Positions 1 to 12,556 of a stretch of DNA of 64,000 nt are shown here, piece by piece. Within the stretch, counting starts at the first letter, position 1. The number at the start of each line of letters is the position of its first letter. Below the pieces are notes generated by a model that saw nothing but the letters and a program-made list of their open reading frames with translations, had not been told where the DNA came from and did no database searches. This stretch comes from Tetradesmus obliquus. Taxonomy: Eukaryota > Chlorophyta > Chlorophyceae > Sphaeropleales > Scenedesmaceae. The position numbers and the translations under genes were made by a program. The stretch covers positions 2,232,001 to 2,296,000 of the forward strand of contig CP126200.1 of NCBI GenBank assembly GCA_030272155.1. Reading direction: 5' to 3'.

Positions 1-3000
1 CGAAGTGCCAGATGATGACGTACTGAGGACGATCAAGACGCCAGTGCGCAAAGTACAGTAAAGCTTTCCAGAGCTTTTAGCAAGCTGTCTCGTTTGGAAA
101 GAGCGTAAAACACAAATATGGAAGAAGAATCGTGCGTAGACGTGGCAGCGGCAGCAGTACCAACATCAGATGCCATAGCTTCTGCTGATGGTGCAACAGC
201 AACGGCCTTGCACAGCAGGTGTGAGCAGGTGGCATGACAGCCGCTTTACTAGCTACCAGCTGCATCAACCACATGTTTACACCAAATTTGATGTTGTTTA
301 CCCGCAGCAACAGCGTGGCAGTGGCAAAACACACAGGAGCACCGCAACATGGAAGCTGCAGCTATGCCAGCATGCCTGCGTTCCAGGTAATCGTAGCACC
401 CTCAAGCTCTCAACAGTCAACGAGAGCACTGGCTTCTGAGCAGTTGCAACTGCAAGCAGTGCAGTTCCACTACAAACCTCAAATTTGTGCTCTATGCTGC
501 AGCATCACGCCTGTGGTTCAAGACCGAGCCTGCCCCAGACCTGCCATGCACTGCTGACAGCTGTGCCCTAGCTCTGTGCTTGTAGCAGCCAAATTAATGT
601 AATTTTGTGTCCTGTGTCAAGCAGGCACCTGCAGTGGCGCGCACAGGGCGCGTAGCAACCGATGCAGACGCTGATGGACTTGTGCAGCTGTTGGAGCAGC
701 ACAAGCAGTCCCTCACACAGGATGCAGTGGTGAGCTCAGCAAGCGCCCTCAAGCAATGCGGTAGCTGAAGTGTTGTGAAGCATTGCGAACAGTTTTATCA
801 AAGAGAGCTCTGCAGCTGCAGCTAGCAGCATGCAATAGAGTGGTTCAGGCTTGCAAGTTCAAAACGCCCACTGTGTGCCCTAAAGTGAAAGCAGGTAAGG
901 TGTTGCTTCCCTTGCAGGATGCAGCTGTAGTGGTTGCGGAGGTATGCCTGCAGCTGTACGCCTGTAAACTACAAAGGATATCAAATGTACACAATCGTCA
1001 CCGCTGTCCTGCAGGGCCACTTGCTGTCGGTCAAGGGGCACATGCTCGCATCCCTGGATGCAGCAGTTGCCAGTGAGCAGGATGCTGGTGCCAGCAGACT
1101 GGCAGCCAAGCAGGTGCGCGGGTTGTCAGCGCTGCAGCTCAGCAGCATGGCAGCACTTGTGGTGGAACTAGCAGTTGATGAGTGTCTTCAGAGGGCGTAG
1201 GTTACCAGCCAGCCAGCAGCTGTCGTGCTATGGCGGTGGCAGGACAATTGGTGGCGTGCAAGACGTTGAGGGAGCTATGGGTGTGGCTGTAGAATGGTTA
1301 GAGGTTTGCTCAAGCAGCAGCCATGGCAGATGTAAGTGATGTGCTGCTGTCAACCTCGTGGCAGCGCACCCTCGCTACTGTGACAACGGCTGCCCTGCAA
1401 CGGGACTGTGCACAACATCACTGCTGCTGCTGCTGTTGCTGCATTGGCAGGCTGAAGTAGACATCCTGAAGGATGAGCTGCATGCTACACAGAAGCAGCT
1501 GGCACGGACAGACACACACCTGGACAGGTGAAAAGCAGCAGTGCCGCCTGCAGCGGGATTGTGGCAGAGGGCCGCAACAGCAAGCTTTACATAGCTTCAA
1601 TTCCTTTTGTCTTGACCATGCACATGAGGCTGCGCTCAGCTACTGCATGCGTATGGCAGCAGACTGAAAGGTTCTGCTGCTTCAGTCTGATGATGTATCG
1701 TACGACAGCGCTTCTTACATGCCCTCTCCTTGCATGTCGCCGCAGGCTGTGTGATGCCTACGCACAGAAGCAGGAGGAAGTGCTGGACACACGTGCGCAG
1801 CTGCGTGCCTGGTTTGTGTGGCGCTGCCACATTGCACGGCAGCGGCGCTTGGCCCGGCAGGCCATGCAGGCGGAGCAGTACTATGTGAAGTGCTGGCTGC
1901 TGGGGAGGGCCTGGGATAGGTGGGCTGGCAGTGCGCGCAGCCGCTACAGGCAACTGGTGACGCAGCGGGCGGAGCAGGAGCGTGAGGCAGCAGCAGCAGC
2001 GCTGGGCTCAACACACGCACAGGAGGTGGCTGTTCTGAGGTGAGCACGCTGTTGCAAGCGTTGGTGCCTTGGAAAGTGTGGTGTGCAGACCATGTGCCCG
2101 TGTTGCAAGTGATAATGGTTTTGAGATGGCCACATACTGAGTGCAAGTGATGCAGCGAGTGTCCGCATTCTAGATGTGACGAGTTCGACCCGCAGTCAAG
2201 CTGCACCAGGTTCTGTTGTGTGCTCGTTGCATCAACACACATCGAGCTGACACCATGCACTGCTGGACAACCAACTCATACATCATCTGCATGCATGTGC
2301 AGGGGTGAGATTGAGGCGCTGCAGGAGCAGCTGCAGCAGGACGCTGCTGCACGCAACAGGATGGAGGAGGACATGAAGCGGGCCTTCATGCGAGGTGTGT
2401 GCACCGCATCCTTCAGCTTCAACATGCCATATGCTGTGCATGCAACACCTGGGGCAGACATTCCTCTGCTGGCAGTGCCGTCGATTGCTGAGCTAGCCGA
2501 GCCCAGGGACATAGCACTTTTTGCTGAAGTGTGGTTTGACATTGTTGCAGACTGTATCCGCCAGTCACTGCGCCTGCTGCTGCCGTTTGACTGCAGTCTG
2601 TGCGCTGATGTTACCTGCCTGCTAATCCGCTGCCGCTGTTCTCAGGTGTGACTGCCATCAACCTGGAGGCTGTGCAGATGATGCGGCGGGGAGCGCCGCC
2701 ATCAGGTAGGCTCAACTGCAGGAGCGCTCGTTACTACTTTTGCCACAAGTCCTGCTGATCAGTCAACTGTGTCGAGAATGTATGGTGTGACCAACCTGCA
2801 GTGGGCAGCTGCAGCAGGCTACAAGCGCACGACACTGTGGTTTTGCTCGCGAACTACTTGCTCCAAGCTACGCTGGCAAACATGGCTTGCCAAACATTCT
2901 AATTTGTAGAAGCTGCTGCGCGCAGAGAGGCTAACATGCCAACTGGCACTGTGTGCGTGTGTTTGTTTGCGTGCATGCGCAGGCACCAACCCCTTCCCGG

Positions 3001-3743
3001 TGACTGTGCCGCTCAACACCAGCACAGCTGCATCTGGCCTGGCAGCTGCTCAGCAGCAGCACACACAGCAGCTCGCTGGGCAGCTGCAGCAGCAGGCGCT
3101 ATGGCAGCTGCAGGAGGATGGAGAAGCAGAGGATAACAGCTTAGCTGCTAGGGGGCCGCTGCAGGTGGAGGCTGTTGCAGCAGGCCGCAGTCCTGGTGCA
3201 GCGCGTAGCTGCACTGCTGGCCAGGCGGCAGAAGCATCTGATGGTGCTGTGAGTCTCATGAAGGGAGCAGTTGATGGCACTGACACAGCAGCAGCGGCAG
3301 CAGATGGGTCGCCAGCCCCGCACATTGCTCCAGCAGCAGCTGGTGGTGCGCAGCAGCGCCACATGGGCCTTGCCACATGGAGCAGCGCGCCCCACGCCGC
3401 TCAGACACAAGGCACAGCTGCGCCTGCAGCTGCAGCAGCGGCAGCTGTTGATGGCAGCAACAAGTTGTCGCTGCGGGCTGTTCAGACTTCAAAGCACCCA
3501 GCCATGCCAGCTGCCACATCACAGGCAGGCTGGGTAGGGTTTGAGAGTCCTGCAGCCAACAGCACTGGCCCAGCTGTGCTGCAGCAGCGCCAGAGTGGCA
3601 ATGGTATGCCGCGTGTGGTGGTTCAGCGGGGCCCAGCAGCTGGTGGTGGCGGAGGCCGGGCAGTTGGTCAGCCACGGCAGGTGGCTGGCGCGCAGACACT
3701 TGCAGGTGGCGGCAAGGTGTCCTGGGGCCCTAACAAAAGGTAG
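1..3743 (+). CDS. POC5: Centriolar protein POC5, 5' partial, multi-exon
   Basis: POC5 is a conserved coiled-coil centriole/basal body protein needed for centriole elongation; it binds centrin in animals. Exons seen: <2-52, 625-729, 918-941, 1015-1113, 1137-about 1195, 1451-1527, 1746-2039, 2303-2394, 2646-2705 and 2983-3743; phases agree except that the join 1137/1451 is unresolved (a small exon may be missing). The 1746-2039 exon has the WFVWR...QYYVKCWLLGRAWDRW pattern of the POC5 repeat region (human FFHWR...QYYQRTLLKKVWKVW). The exons ending 2394 and 2705 join to MKRAFMRGVTAINLEAV, matching the family signature MKKAFMRGVCALNLEA. The C-terminal exon is Ala/Gln/Gly-rich and ends with MPRVVVQRGP, like the MYVPRVV of human POC5. 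The N-terminus lies outside the window. Family assignment is strong; exact exon 5 is not. Confidence 0.85.
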
Positions 3744-4248
3744 CCTTGATGGAGGCTGTTGACAGACTGTTGGGAAGGGTGTTTGGTTTGGCCGCACCCT
3801 GCATGGTCAAGACCAGTGTGCAAATGCCTGCATGGGATGGGATCAGCTGCTAGTCCATGGTTTGCACATCATGGTGCACGCATCTGCCGCATGCTTTGGG
3901 GAGAGCACACACTCTGAATTCAATATGGCCCCTTTCAAAAGTTTTACAGCAGGCAGAAGAGGATTTTGAATGTGTCACTGCTGCTTTTCATGTCATTGTG
4001 CTGTTTGACGGTGAAACAGCTGGACAAGCGTTCATGGTGCAACTATGATGTACATATGGTGAACGTGCGACATGTTGCGTACCATACCTTGTGCTGAGCT
4101 TGACTGCTGAAGGATCTCGGTCCTCACGGAGCCCTACTTGCACGGCTGTGAAAGCTCCTCCGTCATGGACGTCTACCGGTGTCAAAACAGGCTCACAGGA
4201 AGCTCTCCATGTCGGTCTTACTCGCTCGCACTCACGCAACGTTGTCGT
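3744..4248. other. Intergenic, no gene seen
   Basis: Holds the presumed POC5 3' UTR and the 5' flank of the small membrane-protein gene. Open frames here are short, and none has a recognisable domain. Confidence 0.5.
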
Positions 4249-4632
4249 ATGAGCAGCTGTAGCATCGTACTGCCAAGCAGCAGCACAGCAGGCAGCACTT
4301 GCCGTGGGCATGCTCTTAATCCCCGGCCAGCATGCAGACAGCTGCTTCCTGCGCCACGGGCATCGCATGTGGACCCGCAACTGCTTGTGTCAGCACTAGC
4401 AGAAGCTGTACAAGACGGAGCAGCGCTCAGCGCTGACAGGCTGTCAGCTGCTGCATGGGCTGTAGTTGTTGGCGCGCTGTGCACATCTATTTGGTTCATG
4501 GTGAGGGCTTATCAAGAGGCAAAGACTGCTATTGACAGGCGGGAAGAAGGAGAGCGTGCAAAAAAGCAAGAGGATGAGCAGAAGGAGGAAGCTAGGAAGG
4601 CGAAGATCAAGCAGATGTTTGAGAGGCTGTAG
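4249..4632 (+). CDS. Small single-exon protein with likely plastid transit peptide and one membrane helix
   Basis: Predicted 127 aa, family not recognised. Residues 1-40 are Ser/Ala/Arg/Pro-rich with almost no acidic residues, as in algal plastid or mitochondrial targeting peptides. A hydrophobic helix follows (about residues 71-87, AAAWAVVVGALCTSIWFMV), then a highly charged Lys/Glu tail (about 90-127) ending KIKQMFERL. The layout suggests a single-pass organelle membrane protein with a soluble helical tail. The ATG at 4249 was chosen because the targeting-like sequence begins there; the frame is open upstream to 4138, but that part is less transit-like. No introns are visible, unlike neighbours. 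A chance ORF is possible, but the ordered transit/TM/charged-tail layout argues for a real gene. Confidence 0.55.
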   Translation: MSSCSIVLPSSSTAGSTCRGHALNPRPACRQLLPAPRASHVDPQLLVSALAEAVQDGAALSADRLSAAAWAVVVGALCTSIWFMVRAYQEAKTAIDRREEGERAKKQEDEQKEEARKAKIKQMFERL

Positions 4633-6136
4633 TTCAGCACTGGGAGGGAGAGCGGTGATGTTCTGATTTCAAGTGTGTACACAAGAAGCTTGTTTTGTCA
4701 TGCACCCACTGGCGTTTTGTCATTATAGAGACCAGCTGTGGGCCTTGGTGTTGTGTGATCTGCGCGGTGTGTGCTGCGCAGTATGCACGTCCCTCACTGG
4801 CAGGGATCTGCTTGGCGCGCACATGGGGAGTGGGTACGTTGAAGCCTGTCATGTTGAACAAGGAGCTGCACACGAACTGGATGCATGGGTTGCGAGCTAG
4901 AGTTTGCGCATGTTTCTTGTGTTACTCCCTGTGCATAAGCGATTGCAGGGCCATGTGTGTCGCAGAGTAGGCACACTCAGCTAGCATGCAGCGTTTGGGA
5001 TGTGCACGGCTGCCAGTGTGGCTTTGGTGGTACCACTGCTCAGAAGTACTGGAGATGCACTTGATAATTCACAATGTAGGCGGGCCAGCAGGTGTCAGAG
5101 GGGTTGCCAGCCAGCTGAAGTAGTTTCCTGCAGCTGCAAAGTTGTTGGGGTGCAGCAGCCTGACCAGAGAGAGGTTTGGGGTGCAGCAGCCTGACCCGGG
5201 TGCTTGCTGCTGCCTTGGTGTGTCTGCATGGTGGTCTGCCGTGTCCTAGTGCACATCATAGGAGCATCACCTTTATACTCTACTTGTAGGGTGTGCCGTA
5301 GGTGTTTGTGCGTGTGGCAGCACACAGCCACCAACGATCAGTTCCATGTTGGCAAGTTCATGTCATTGGGCCCCTAGGGAACACAAGTATGTCTGCTGTG
5401 TTGAACTCAGCATGTCATGCTGTCTCAAGACAGGTGGCTGGGAATCGAATACATGTGGCTATTGCTGTTTTGGCATCAGAGTTTGCATCATGCAGGAAGT
5501 TGTCTCACTGGATCACACACTGGTGGCATTTCTTATGTCCGCAGCAGCACACCGGCTCAATGCCTGGACGCATTGCTCAGCATGAATCGGCAGCCACCAG
5601 TGGTTGTTTTCAATACATGGTGTTCCTTATCGTGGCCAGGAGATGTGGCCTACATTGTGATGTTGTGCTTGGCACTGCTACAGCTGGCTGGTGGCACCCC
5701 ACGAAGCAAAACCCTAGACTGCGTGAGCGCTTGTTTGTAGTGACATGCTCGTCGCATGTAACTTTTTTTTTGATCTTGGCACACTGTCGTTTGCGTTTGC
5801 TGTTCACAACTCAAAGAAGGCGGGAAGCGAGCACTGCAAGTAAACAAGGGCATTACACGTTCCAGCTCTAACAGCTTTACTAAAGAGACGAGAAGCTATC
5901 TTTGAAAGCCGGGCGCTTTACCTTCACGCCTGGTGAGCGAACCACATCGAACAACAGTAAACATCAGCAGGGCTGCATAATTGCCTGCTCGTGTGATGCT
6001 TCGCGCAGGAGCTTGCACTGGGCATGCTGAAAAGCATTTTTTATCCCACTAGCAGCGATTACAAGCAATTATATGCCCCCATCTTAGCTGAAGCTGACGC
6101 TACTGTCTGCAGGCTGCTTAGTGTGCAGCAGCAAAA
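4633..6136. other. Intergenic stretch of 1.5 kb, no gene seen
   Basis: No exon series or conserved motif was found on either strand. A short imperfect tandem repeat around 5150-5195 repeats the unit gtgcagcagcctgac. Composition is less CAG-rich than in the genes. Confidence 0.5.
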
Positions 6137-9134
6137 ATGAGCAACCCACACAGACCTGCCAGTGCCTGGCTTACGCAGCTGCAGCGAGCCAAGGTACGGC
6201 CACGTCATATGACTGATAATGTCAGTGTTGCCTGTGAGCAGCGAGCAATTCAATGCATGCATACAGCAGCATGCACAAAGCAACAGCAGCAGTGGTGGTC
6301 ACGAGAATGCGCGATAATCCTGCAGACACATTGACAGCTTGTTCGTGTTTATGTTGCAGACTGAGAACACCAGCAACATCAAGCCGAAGATAACAATTCA
6401 GGACATAGCAGAGCGTGCAAACGGTGAGACGAACACCAGCAGCGTCAGAGCAGGCAGTGCACTTGTTCAGCCAGCATAATTGCATGTGTTGCAACGCACA
6501 GTGAGCTAATTGCAGCCCAAGGTACCTCGATTGCAGCAGCAGCCGCCGCAGCAGCAGCAGCAGCAGGAGCAGTAACAGCAGCAGCAACTAGGCAAGCAGC
6601 ATGCTTAGCTGCTCCTGGCCTTCAGCTGTGCTGTTGTTGCACAATGCTACATAGCAAAGGCTGTCGAGCACACAATTTCGGCTGGCCAAGCATGGCCACA
6701 CACATTGGGCACGTGCCAGCACCACTCACACACCCTGCTGTCTTTGCCCTGCCTGACCATCACTGACTGCCCCCTGCATGTACTCTGTTCATTGGTGCCT
6801 GCCAACATCCTACCTGGCCACACCCACCTACCGCACAACCTGCAACGCCGCCACGTGAACACTTGGAACAACTGCTGCCATACCTGGTTGCGCTTGTGTT
6901 GCATCCTGTACTACATCCACACCCTTGCGCAAACTGCAACGCTTGTATGCACCCAATCATCCGTGCATCATGCTCTGCATGCTGACCACCATCATCAGCT
7001 GGCACTGATGCAGACGCCAATGCAAGCAGCAGCGTGCTGCTGCCCACCAGCCCCAAGTCGATTGAGGCATGCTTCAGGTTGGGCATTGACCCCCTGGAGC
7101 TCGCCTTCAAGCCACAAACAGCATTCAAAAAGCCCGGGGAGAGCGATGAGCTTGTGAACATGCGCTTCCAGCACCACGAGCAGCTGCGCCAGGTGCGGAG
7201 GGTGCAGTGTGTGCTGGCACGCTTTCATCTGCACATGGCAGCCTGATCTGTGCTGCTTGCTTGATGCACTGGCAGTGCAGAGCCATAGGGTTTGCTTGGT
7301 ACATCAATTTGCCTTGTTTTAAAACATGTTTTGCTGTGTCTGCCGTTGGCTGCTGTGTTTGCAGGAGCGGCTCAAGGCGCTGCTTGAGGAGCGCAAGAAG
7401 CTGGTGGAGGGCGGAGCTGAGTCAGGTCACAGCCATGCTCGCAGTGCATCAAATGGTGAGTGGGACTGTGCCAAAAGCTGACACAGCAGCTGACGATGCC
7501 GCTACAGACATGTGTTGACAAACAGGCTTACAGGGCATACAGTTGTGCGACTCCTGCAAGCAGCAGCCTTGCAGTGCCACTGCATCCGGGATGCTTCGTG
7601 CTGGCCTTGAATAACAGCGCAAGCCACTGCGTGCAGCATGTGCGGATGTCTGCTTGCCTGACAGCCGGGTGTTGCTTGCTGCTCCTCTATCCATGCTGAT
7701 TGAGCAGGCGGCCCTGCTTCAAATGGCGGCGTGGACCCTGAGATCACATCGGCCATGATTGAGAAGGAGAAGCACAAGCTGGAGGTGCTGAAGCGGCGGC
7801 AGGAGCGAGACATCCAGCAGGTGTGTTACTGGTGTAATGATTTGCCATGTTTGTTGGCCGTTTGTTCTGCGGGCTTGTTGCGTGTGCAGGATGAGTTGCT
7901 GCATGTGGTTCTGCTGCTGAGGGCTATACAGAAGCCTTTGTCCATCCTGCTGCTTGACATGTTCAGGCTTGCAGGATAGTGCTGTGTTGAGATATGTTGC
8001 TGTATGTGCTAGTAGCTGGCCTAGCAGGGACGTATCTATGCTCACACTCTTCACGTGTTGCCTCCGTGAACTGCAGATGCTGCAGTACGAGATCACACGT
8101 AAGCAGCTGCTGGAGAAGCAGCAGAAGAAGATTGAGGCGCTGGAGGCGCGTGCTGCTGAGCTGCAGAAGCAGAAGGTGGAGCACGAGAAGGCCTGGGCGG
8201 CAGCGCAACGGGAGCGTGAGCTGCAAAAGGTGCGGCGCAGCTGCCTGCGCCAGAGAATGCATTGGCACAGGGCGGCTGCTCCTGCATGAATGCACACAGG
8301 TGCATGGTGACCAGCACACGGTCCCATTGTGCTTGCAGTGAGCTAGGAACTCCTTTACTCAGGTGCATTGACCGCTTGGGATGAATTCAAAATGCATGCT
8401 CTGCACACGCTGTGTTGAACTTGCTGCATGCTGTGGTGTCTGCTGGCGCGTATCTGCTGCCTGCAGCTTGCTGAGGAGCAGGAGCGCGACAAGGAGGCAG
8501 CGCAGATTGCTGCTGAGCGCTACAGGCGGGAGCGCGAGATGCAGCGCAAGGAGGCAGAGGAGGCGCGCCAGCGCAAGAAGCAGGCCTTCCTCAAGTGAGT
8601 GGGGTGATGATTGTGGCAGGCCGGCCCCCGCCAGGGTTGGGCAGTCATGTTGGCATGTTGCTGGCAGTCGTAACTTTTTACTGTTGAAGGCAGCTGATAA
8701 GCGGCATGAGTACGGGTGCCTGCTGGGGAGCCACCCTGCCAGCTTCCACAGCTGCATTGATGGGCATGAGTGGAAGTGCTGGTTGCTGGAGTGTCAACTG
8801 TGCACAGATAGTGCCAACCGTGCTGTGTGCTGAGCATACCAATTCAGTCCTGTGTGTGCACTTCAATCCATGATGCAGTCATGCACAAGGTCAACCTGTG
8901 CTCTGTGTGTGCTCATCCGTTGCAGGGAGATGGAGCGCCGCGAGAAGGTTGAGGAGGCGCGCCGTGAGACTGAGCGCATCCTGGCAGCCCAGGAGGAAGA
9001 GGTGGCTGCGCGCAAGGTAAGAGCACGCTGCTGCTGGCCAACGCTGATGTGGGAAGCTGGTTGTGTTCAGAGCGCAAGAGTGTGCTTGGCGTTGCAGCTA
9101 TATAGCTGTATGCCATGGCTGTGCATTTGCATAA

Positions 9135-9174
<40 letters not shown>

Positions 9175-10955
9175 TGGCAGGCTGCCATGGAGGCGCGTGA
9201 CAAGGAGCGCCTGGACCGCATGGCAAAGGAGGCAACGGAGCGTGCGGCAGCAAACGCGGCCAAGAAGAAGAAGGCAGAGGAGCGCATTGCAGGTGCGGGC
9301 AGGGCCTGCTGTGCGCTGTACAGTGTTGATGTTGCACACTCGCTGTGCAAGTTTGTTGATTGCTGGCCAAGATGCAGTGCTGTATTAGTTGTGCTGCTAC
9401 TGCAACATCTAGTTGATTGGCCTCTTGGGTGCTGAGGAGCTAGCTATGTGTGCTGCTCTGTTGTGTTGCTGCCATGCAGCTGCCCTGGACATGAACACCA
9501 AGATCCTGCACCAGAAGCGCTCCGACTTTGAGAGGCGCGAGGCAGCCAGCGAGGTGCGGCGAGCGCTCTGCATCAATAGCTGCTGCCACGTCACCTGTCA
9601 TGGGCTTTGATTCATCACAATGTGTGGAACCAAATTAAGACGTGGCTGCTTGCGCCTGCTGCATTGCAACACATTGTGCAGCTGGAAAAACATATCTTGT
9701 TTCCGCCTCACTCGTGCCGTCATTCAAGGTGCCTGATCAACCTTGCTGTACTCTGCTGCATGAAACCTTCAACTTATTGCTGCCAGGTGCGCCGGCTGGA
9801 GATGGAGGCTGAGCACAAGCGCCAGGACGAGCTCAAGCACCAGGCTGAGGCGGCCAAGGAGGCGGAGCGCAAGGCCAAGTACGAGCTGGCGCTGGCGCGA
9901 GAGGAGGAGCGCAAGATGGTGAGGCCGCAGGTGGTGTGGTGGCGGCTGTGTGTGGATGTGCAGTTACACACAGGAGGATACTCTGTGAGCAGATGTGACG
10001 GCCATTCACGAGCGGGCAGCGGAGAGGAAGTGTTGTGTGCAGATGATAGGCACAACCCGGGCTGCAGGACGGCTGGTTGTGGCTTGCAGGAGAGGTGCCA
10101 CCTGTCCTCAAGTCGCTGACTAACACCTGCCTTTAGAGTTTGTCCTCTGGTGAAGCATTTCTACAGTAATGCTGCTTCTCCTGCCTGCGCTAGTCCACTG
10201 GTGTGATGGCATGGCTTGCATGCTCACTGTGCCGCTGTGCTGTGGGTGCTGCCTGCAGAGCATCCAAGAGCGCGCCAACAACAAGGAGCACATGCTGGCA
10301 ATGGTCAACGCTGAGCGCAAGGCCACCAACGACCGCAAACGCATCGAGCGCGAGCTGTTTGACAGCCTCAGGCGGGACAAGGTGGACAGCATACAGAAGA
10401 TGCAGGTGGGTGGCGGCAGTGGGTGCTATATGGGTTTGCGTGGGGTTGTGATGCTGGCTGTCATATTCAGTCACCAGTGGCAAGCAGCTGTATGAGGAAC
10501 AGGCAAAAAGAACATGATGCCAGCACCAGGGTCTGGCTTATGCTGCAGCATTGAGCAGGGACTGTCTGCTTCTGGCAGCAGGAGATCAGCATGCGGTGCA
10601 TCTGTGCCGTGGCCTGTCAGTGAGCTCTTCATGGGCTCCCCAAGCATCTTCCTGCGTCTTCCTGAGTCTGTTGAAAATAGATGCAACCGACCCTGCTTGA
10701 CCTGCTGCGCAGGCCTACCAGCGCCAGCTGCTGCTGGAGAAGATCATGGACGAGAACGAGAAGACTGCGCAGCTGCTGGCGCAGCGCCAGTTCATCCAGG
10801 AGCAGCGCAAGGCCGCCAACATGAGCGCCAGCCTGCACCGCAACAAGGTCAACCAGCTCATGGAGAGCATGAAGAACATCCACAACATCGAGAAGCTGGC
10901 GCCGGGTGGCACTGTGGATGTGTCTCAGCTGACTGCACAGCTGGGCAGCCTGTAG
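6137..10955 (+). CDS. CCDC177-like (DUF4659-type) long coiled-coil protein, probably ciliary
   Basis: Thirteen exons close in frame to 527 aa: 6137-6193, 6360-6423, 7014-7192, 7365-7455, 7708-7820, 8077-8229, 8467-8594, 8926-9016, 9181-9292, 9480-9553, 9787-9918, 10259-10405, 10713-10955. Near residue 50 is SPKSIEACFRLGIDPLELAF followed by a charged MRFQHHEQLRQERLKALLEERKK segment. This resembles the N-terminal signature of metazoan CCDC177 (SPRSLEACARCAVKPVELL, then a similar MR...R...K run). The rest (about residues 110-500) is nearly uninterrupted Glu/Lys/Arg/Gln-rich coiled coil, with a conserved-looking end (SLHRNKVNQLMESMKNIHNI). CCDC177 function is poorly known; related algal proteins tend to be flagellum-associated, so a ciliary role is inference. 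Exon 9 is preceded by a pure (CTG)n acceptor tract. Confidence 0.7.
9138..9173. repeat. (CTG)n tract at a 3' splice site
   Basis: About 12 CTG units sit directly upstream of the CTGGCAG acceptor of exon 9 (starts 9181) of the CCDC177-like gene, in the place of the polypyrimidine tract. Confidence 0.85.
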
Positions 10956-12556
10956 GGTGGTGGGGATGGTTCAAGCTGGGCGGGGCTGGGTGACGCAGTT
11001 GTTCAGTCTGTGGGTTGATGAGGCTGGGAGAGGCTGGGTGAGGCTGGGTGAGGCTGGGTGAAGCTTGAAGGTGCAGCAGCAGGTGGCGGCGCGGCGGGTG
11101 GGCTGCTGGGGTGTGGGGGTTGACACACCAGTGATTGACGGCTTGCAGGTGCTGAGATAGGCCTGTATGTGCTTGGCTGCGCAGCTGTGCGTGGGATGGA
11201 GGACTGGCACTGGCATTGCAGCTGCGTTGGTGTGCTACAGCAGCAGCTGACGCGTTGGTGTGATCAGGTGATGGACAGTTTGGTGTAGGATGCTGAAGCC
11301 ACAGCATTTCAGTTTGTGTCAGAGACTGAGACAGTGTGCTGGACTGCTGTTGTTTGCAACAGCACGTGTGTCACTTGCACCAGCAGGGGGGGACAGAGCG
11401 GGGCTTTCTTTGCAGGGGGATAGCAGGGCGCACTTGGGTCCACCCCAGCTTTATGACAGCTGAGTTGGTGGTTTATGTATCAGCATATCGTTGCACACCA
11501 GCCCGTGACGTGTTTGGTGTGTTGACTGGTTGCCCAGCCACTGATGGCCGGCAGCAGCAATTTTGCAGTGCTGCTGCAGCTGTTTGGCTGGTCTTCAGGC
11601 CACAATGACCACATAACTGTACATGTGTATGACTTTTGCACGTGCTTTACAGCTACATCACAGCTTAAAAAATGACAAAGAACTCTGACTGTTGATTGTA
11701 ACTGCATGGATGCTGCCTGGATCCACGACATAGGACATTATGGCATTGTAAGCCGGAGAACAGCCAAAGCACGGCAAAGTCCACAGCTGAAGGTGTGTTG
11801 CATAAGGCAGCCACCACCACCATCATCATCATGTTACCATTCAAGCCATAGCAACGTCGCCATCGGCACCACCATGTGTATCCAAAAGTAACCGCTTGTC
11901 TGTGGCCCGCTGCAACAATTCACTAGGCTGAGCAATGGGCAGCTGCCTCAACACACACTGTTCAGCCATCCAAACACTGTTTGGCACTGCCACCAGTGAC
12001 CCTTGCCATGAACAAGCCACAGAGTGCCCTTCCTGCCGTGCGGTGCACATGTGTGCCGCACAAGCAGACACACATGACAGCCGCAAGCTTCACAATCAGG
12101 CCAGCGTAACAGCCAATGCACCAGTGCTTTGAAGCAACTCAAGAACTTGAGTCACAGGCGGCAGCCAAGTTCAAACAACTGGCCTTCGGTGACATTTGGT
12201 GCACGGCCCACATAACTCGCAAGTGCGCGCATGCTTACATACACTGCGTGGATGATGCATGGCTTTAGTTTGCTGTTGGTAGGCATCAAGCCGCTCCTTG
12301 TGCACAGACTTTGTGCACATGCCGAAAGATGCAGCACAATGAGTCAAACCTGCCCAAGCCACCGCTGCTGCTGCGCGGACTGGCCCAGCCTGATAATCAA
12401 TGCTGCTGCTGCTGGAGGTGCTGCTGCTACTGCTGCTAGTAGACTCTGGTATTTAAAAAAGCAGCTGTCACTGTATTGCAAAGCCACAGCGCTTGCGCGC
12501 AAACTGTACAGACCCGCCAGCCGCTGCTGCTGCTGCTGCTGCTGCTGCTCGAAGAC
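10956..12556. other. Convergent intergenic region with minisatellite
   Basis: Lies between the stop codons of the CCDC177-like gene (+) and RsfS (-). It holds a short 10-bp minisatellite (unit gaggctgggt) at about 11020-11062. TGTAA, the usual chlorophyte polyadenylation signal, occurs at 11697-11701 on + and 12239-12235 on -. These are plausible 3' ends for the two genes. No coding exon was seen. Confidence 0.5.
11020..11062. repeat. 10-bp minisatellite (gaggctgggt)n
   Basis: About four near-perfect tandem units just downstream of the CCDC177-like stop codon, probably in its 3' UTR. Confidence 0.8.
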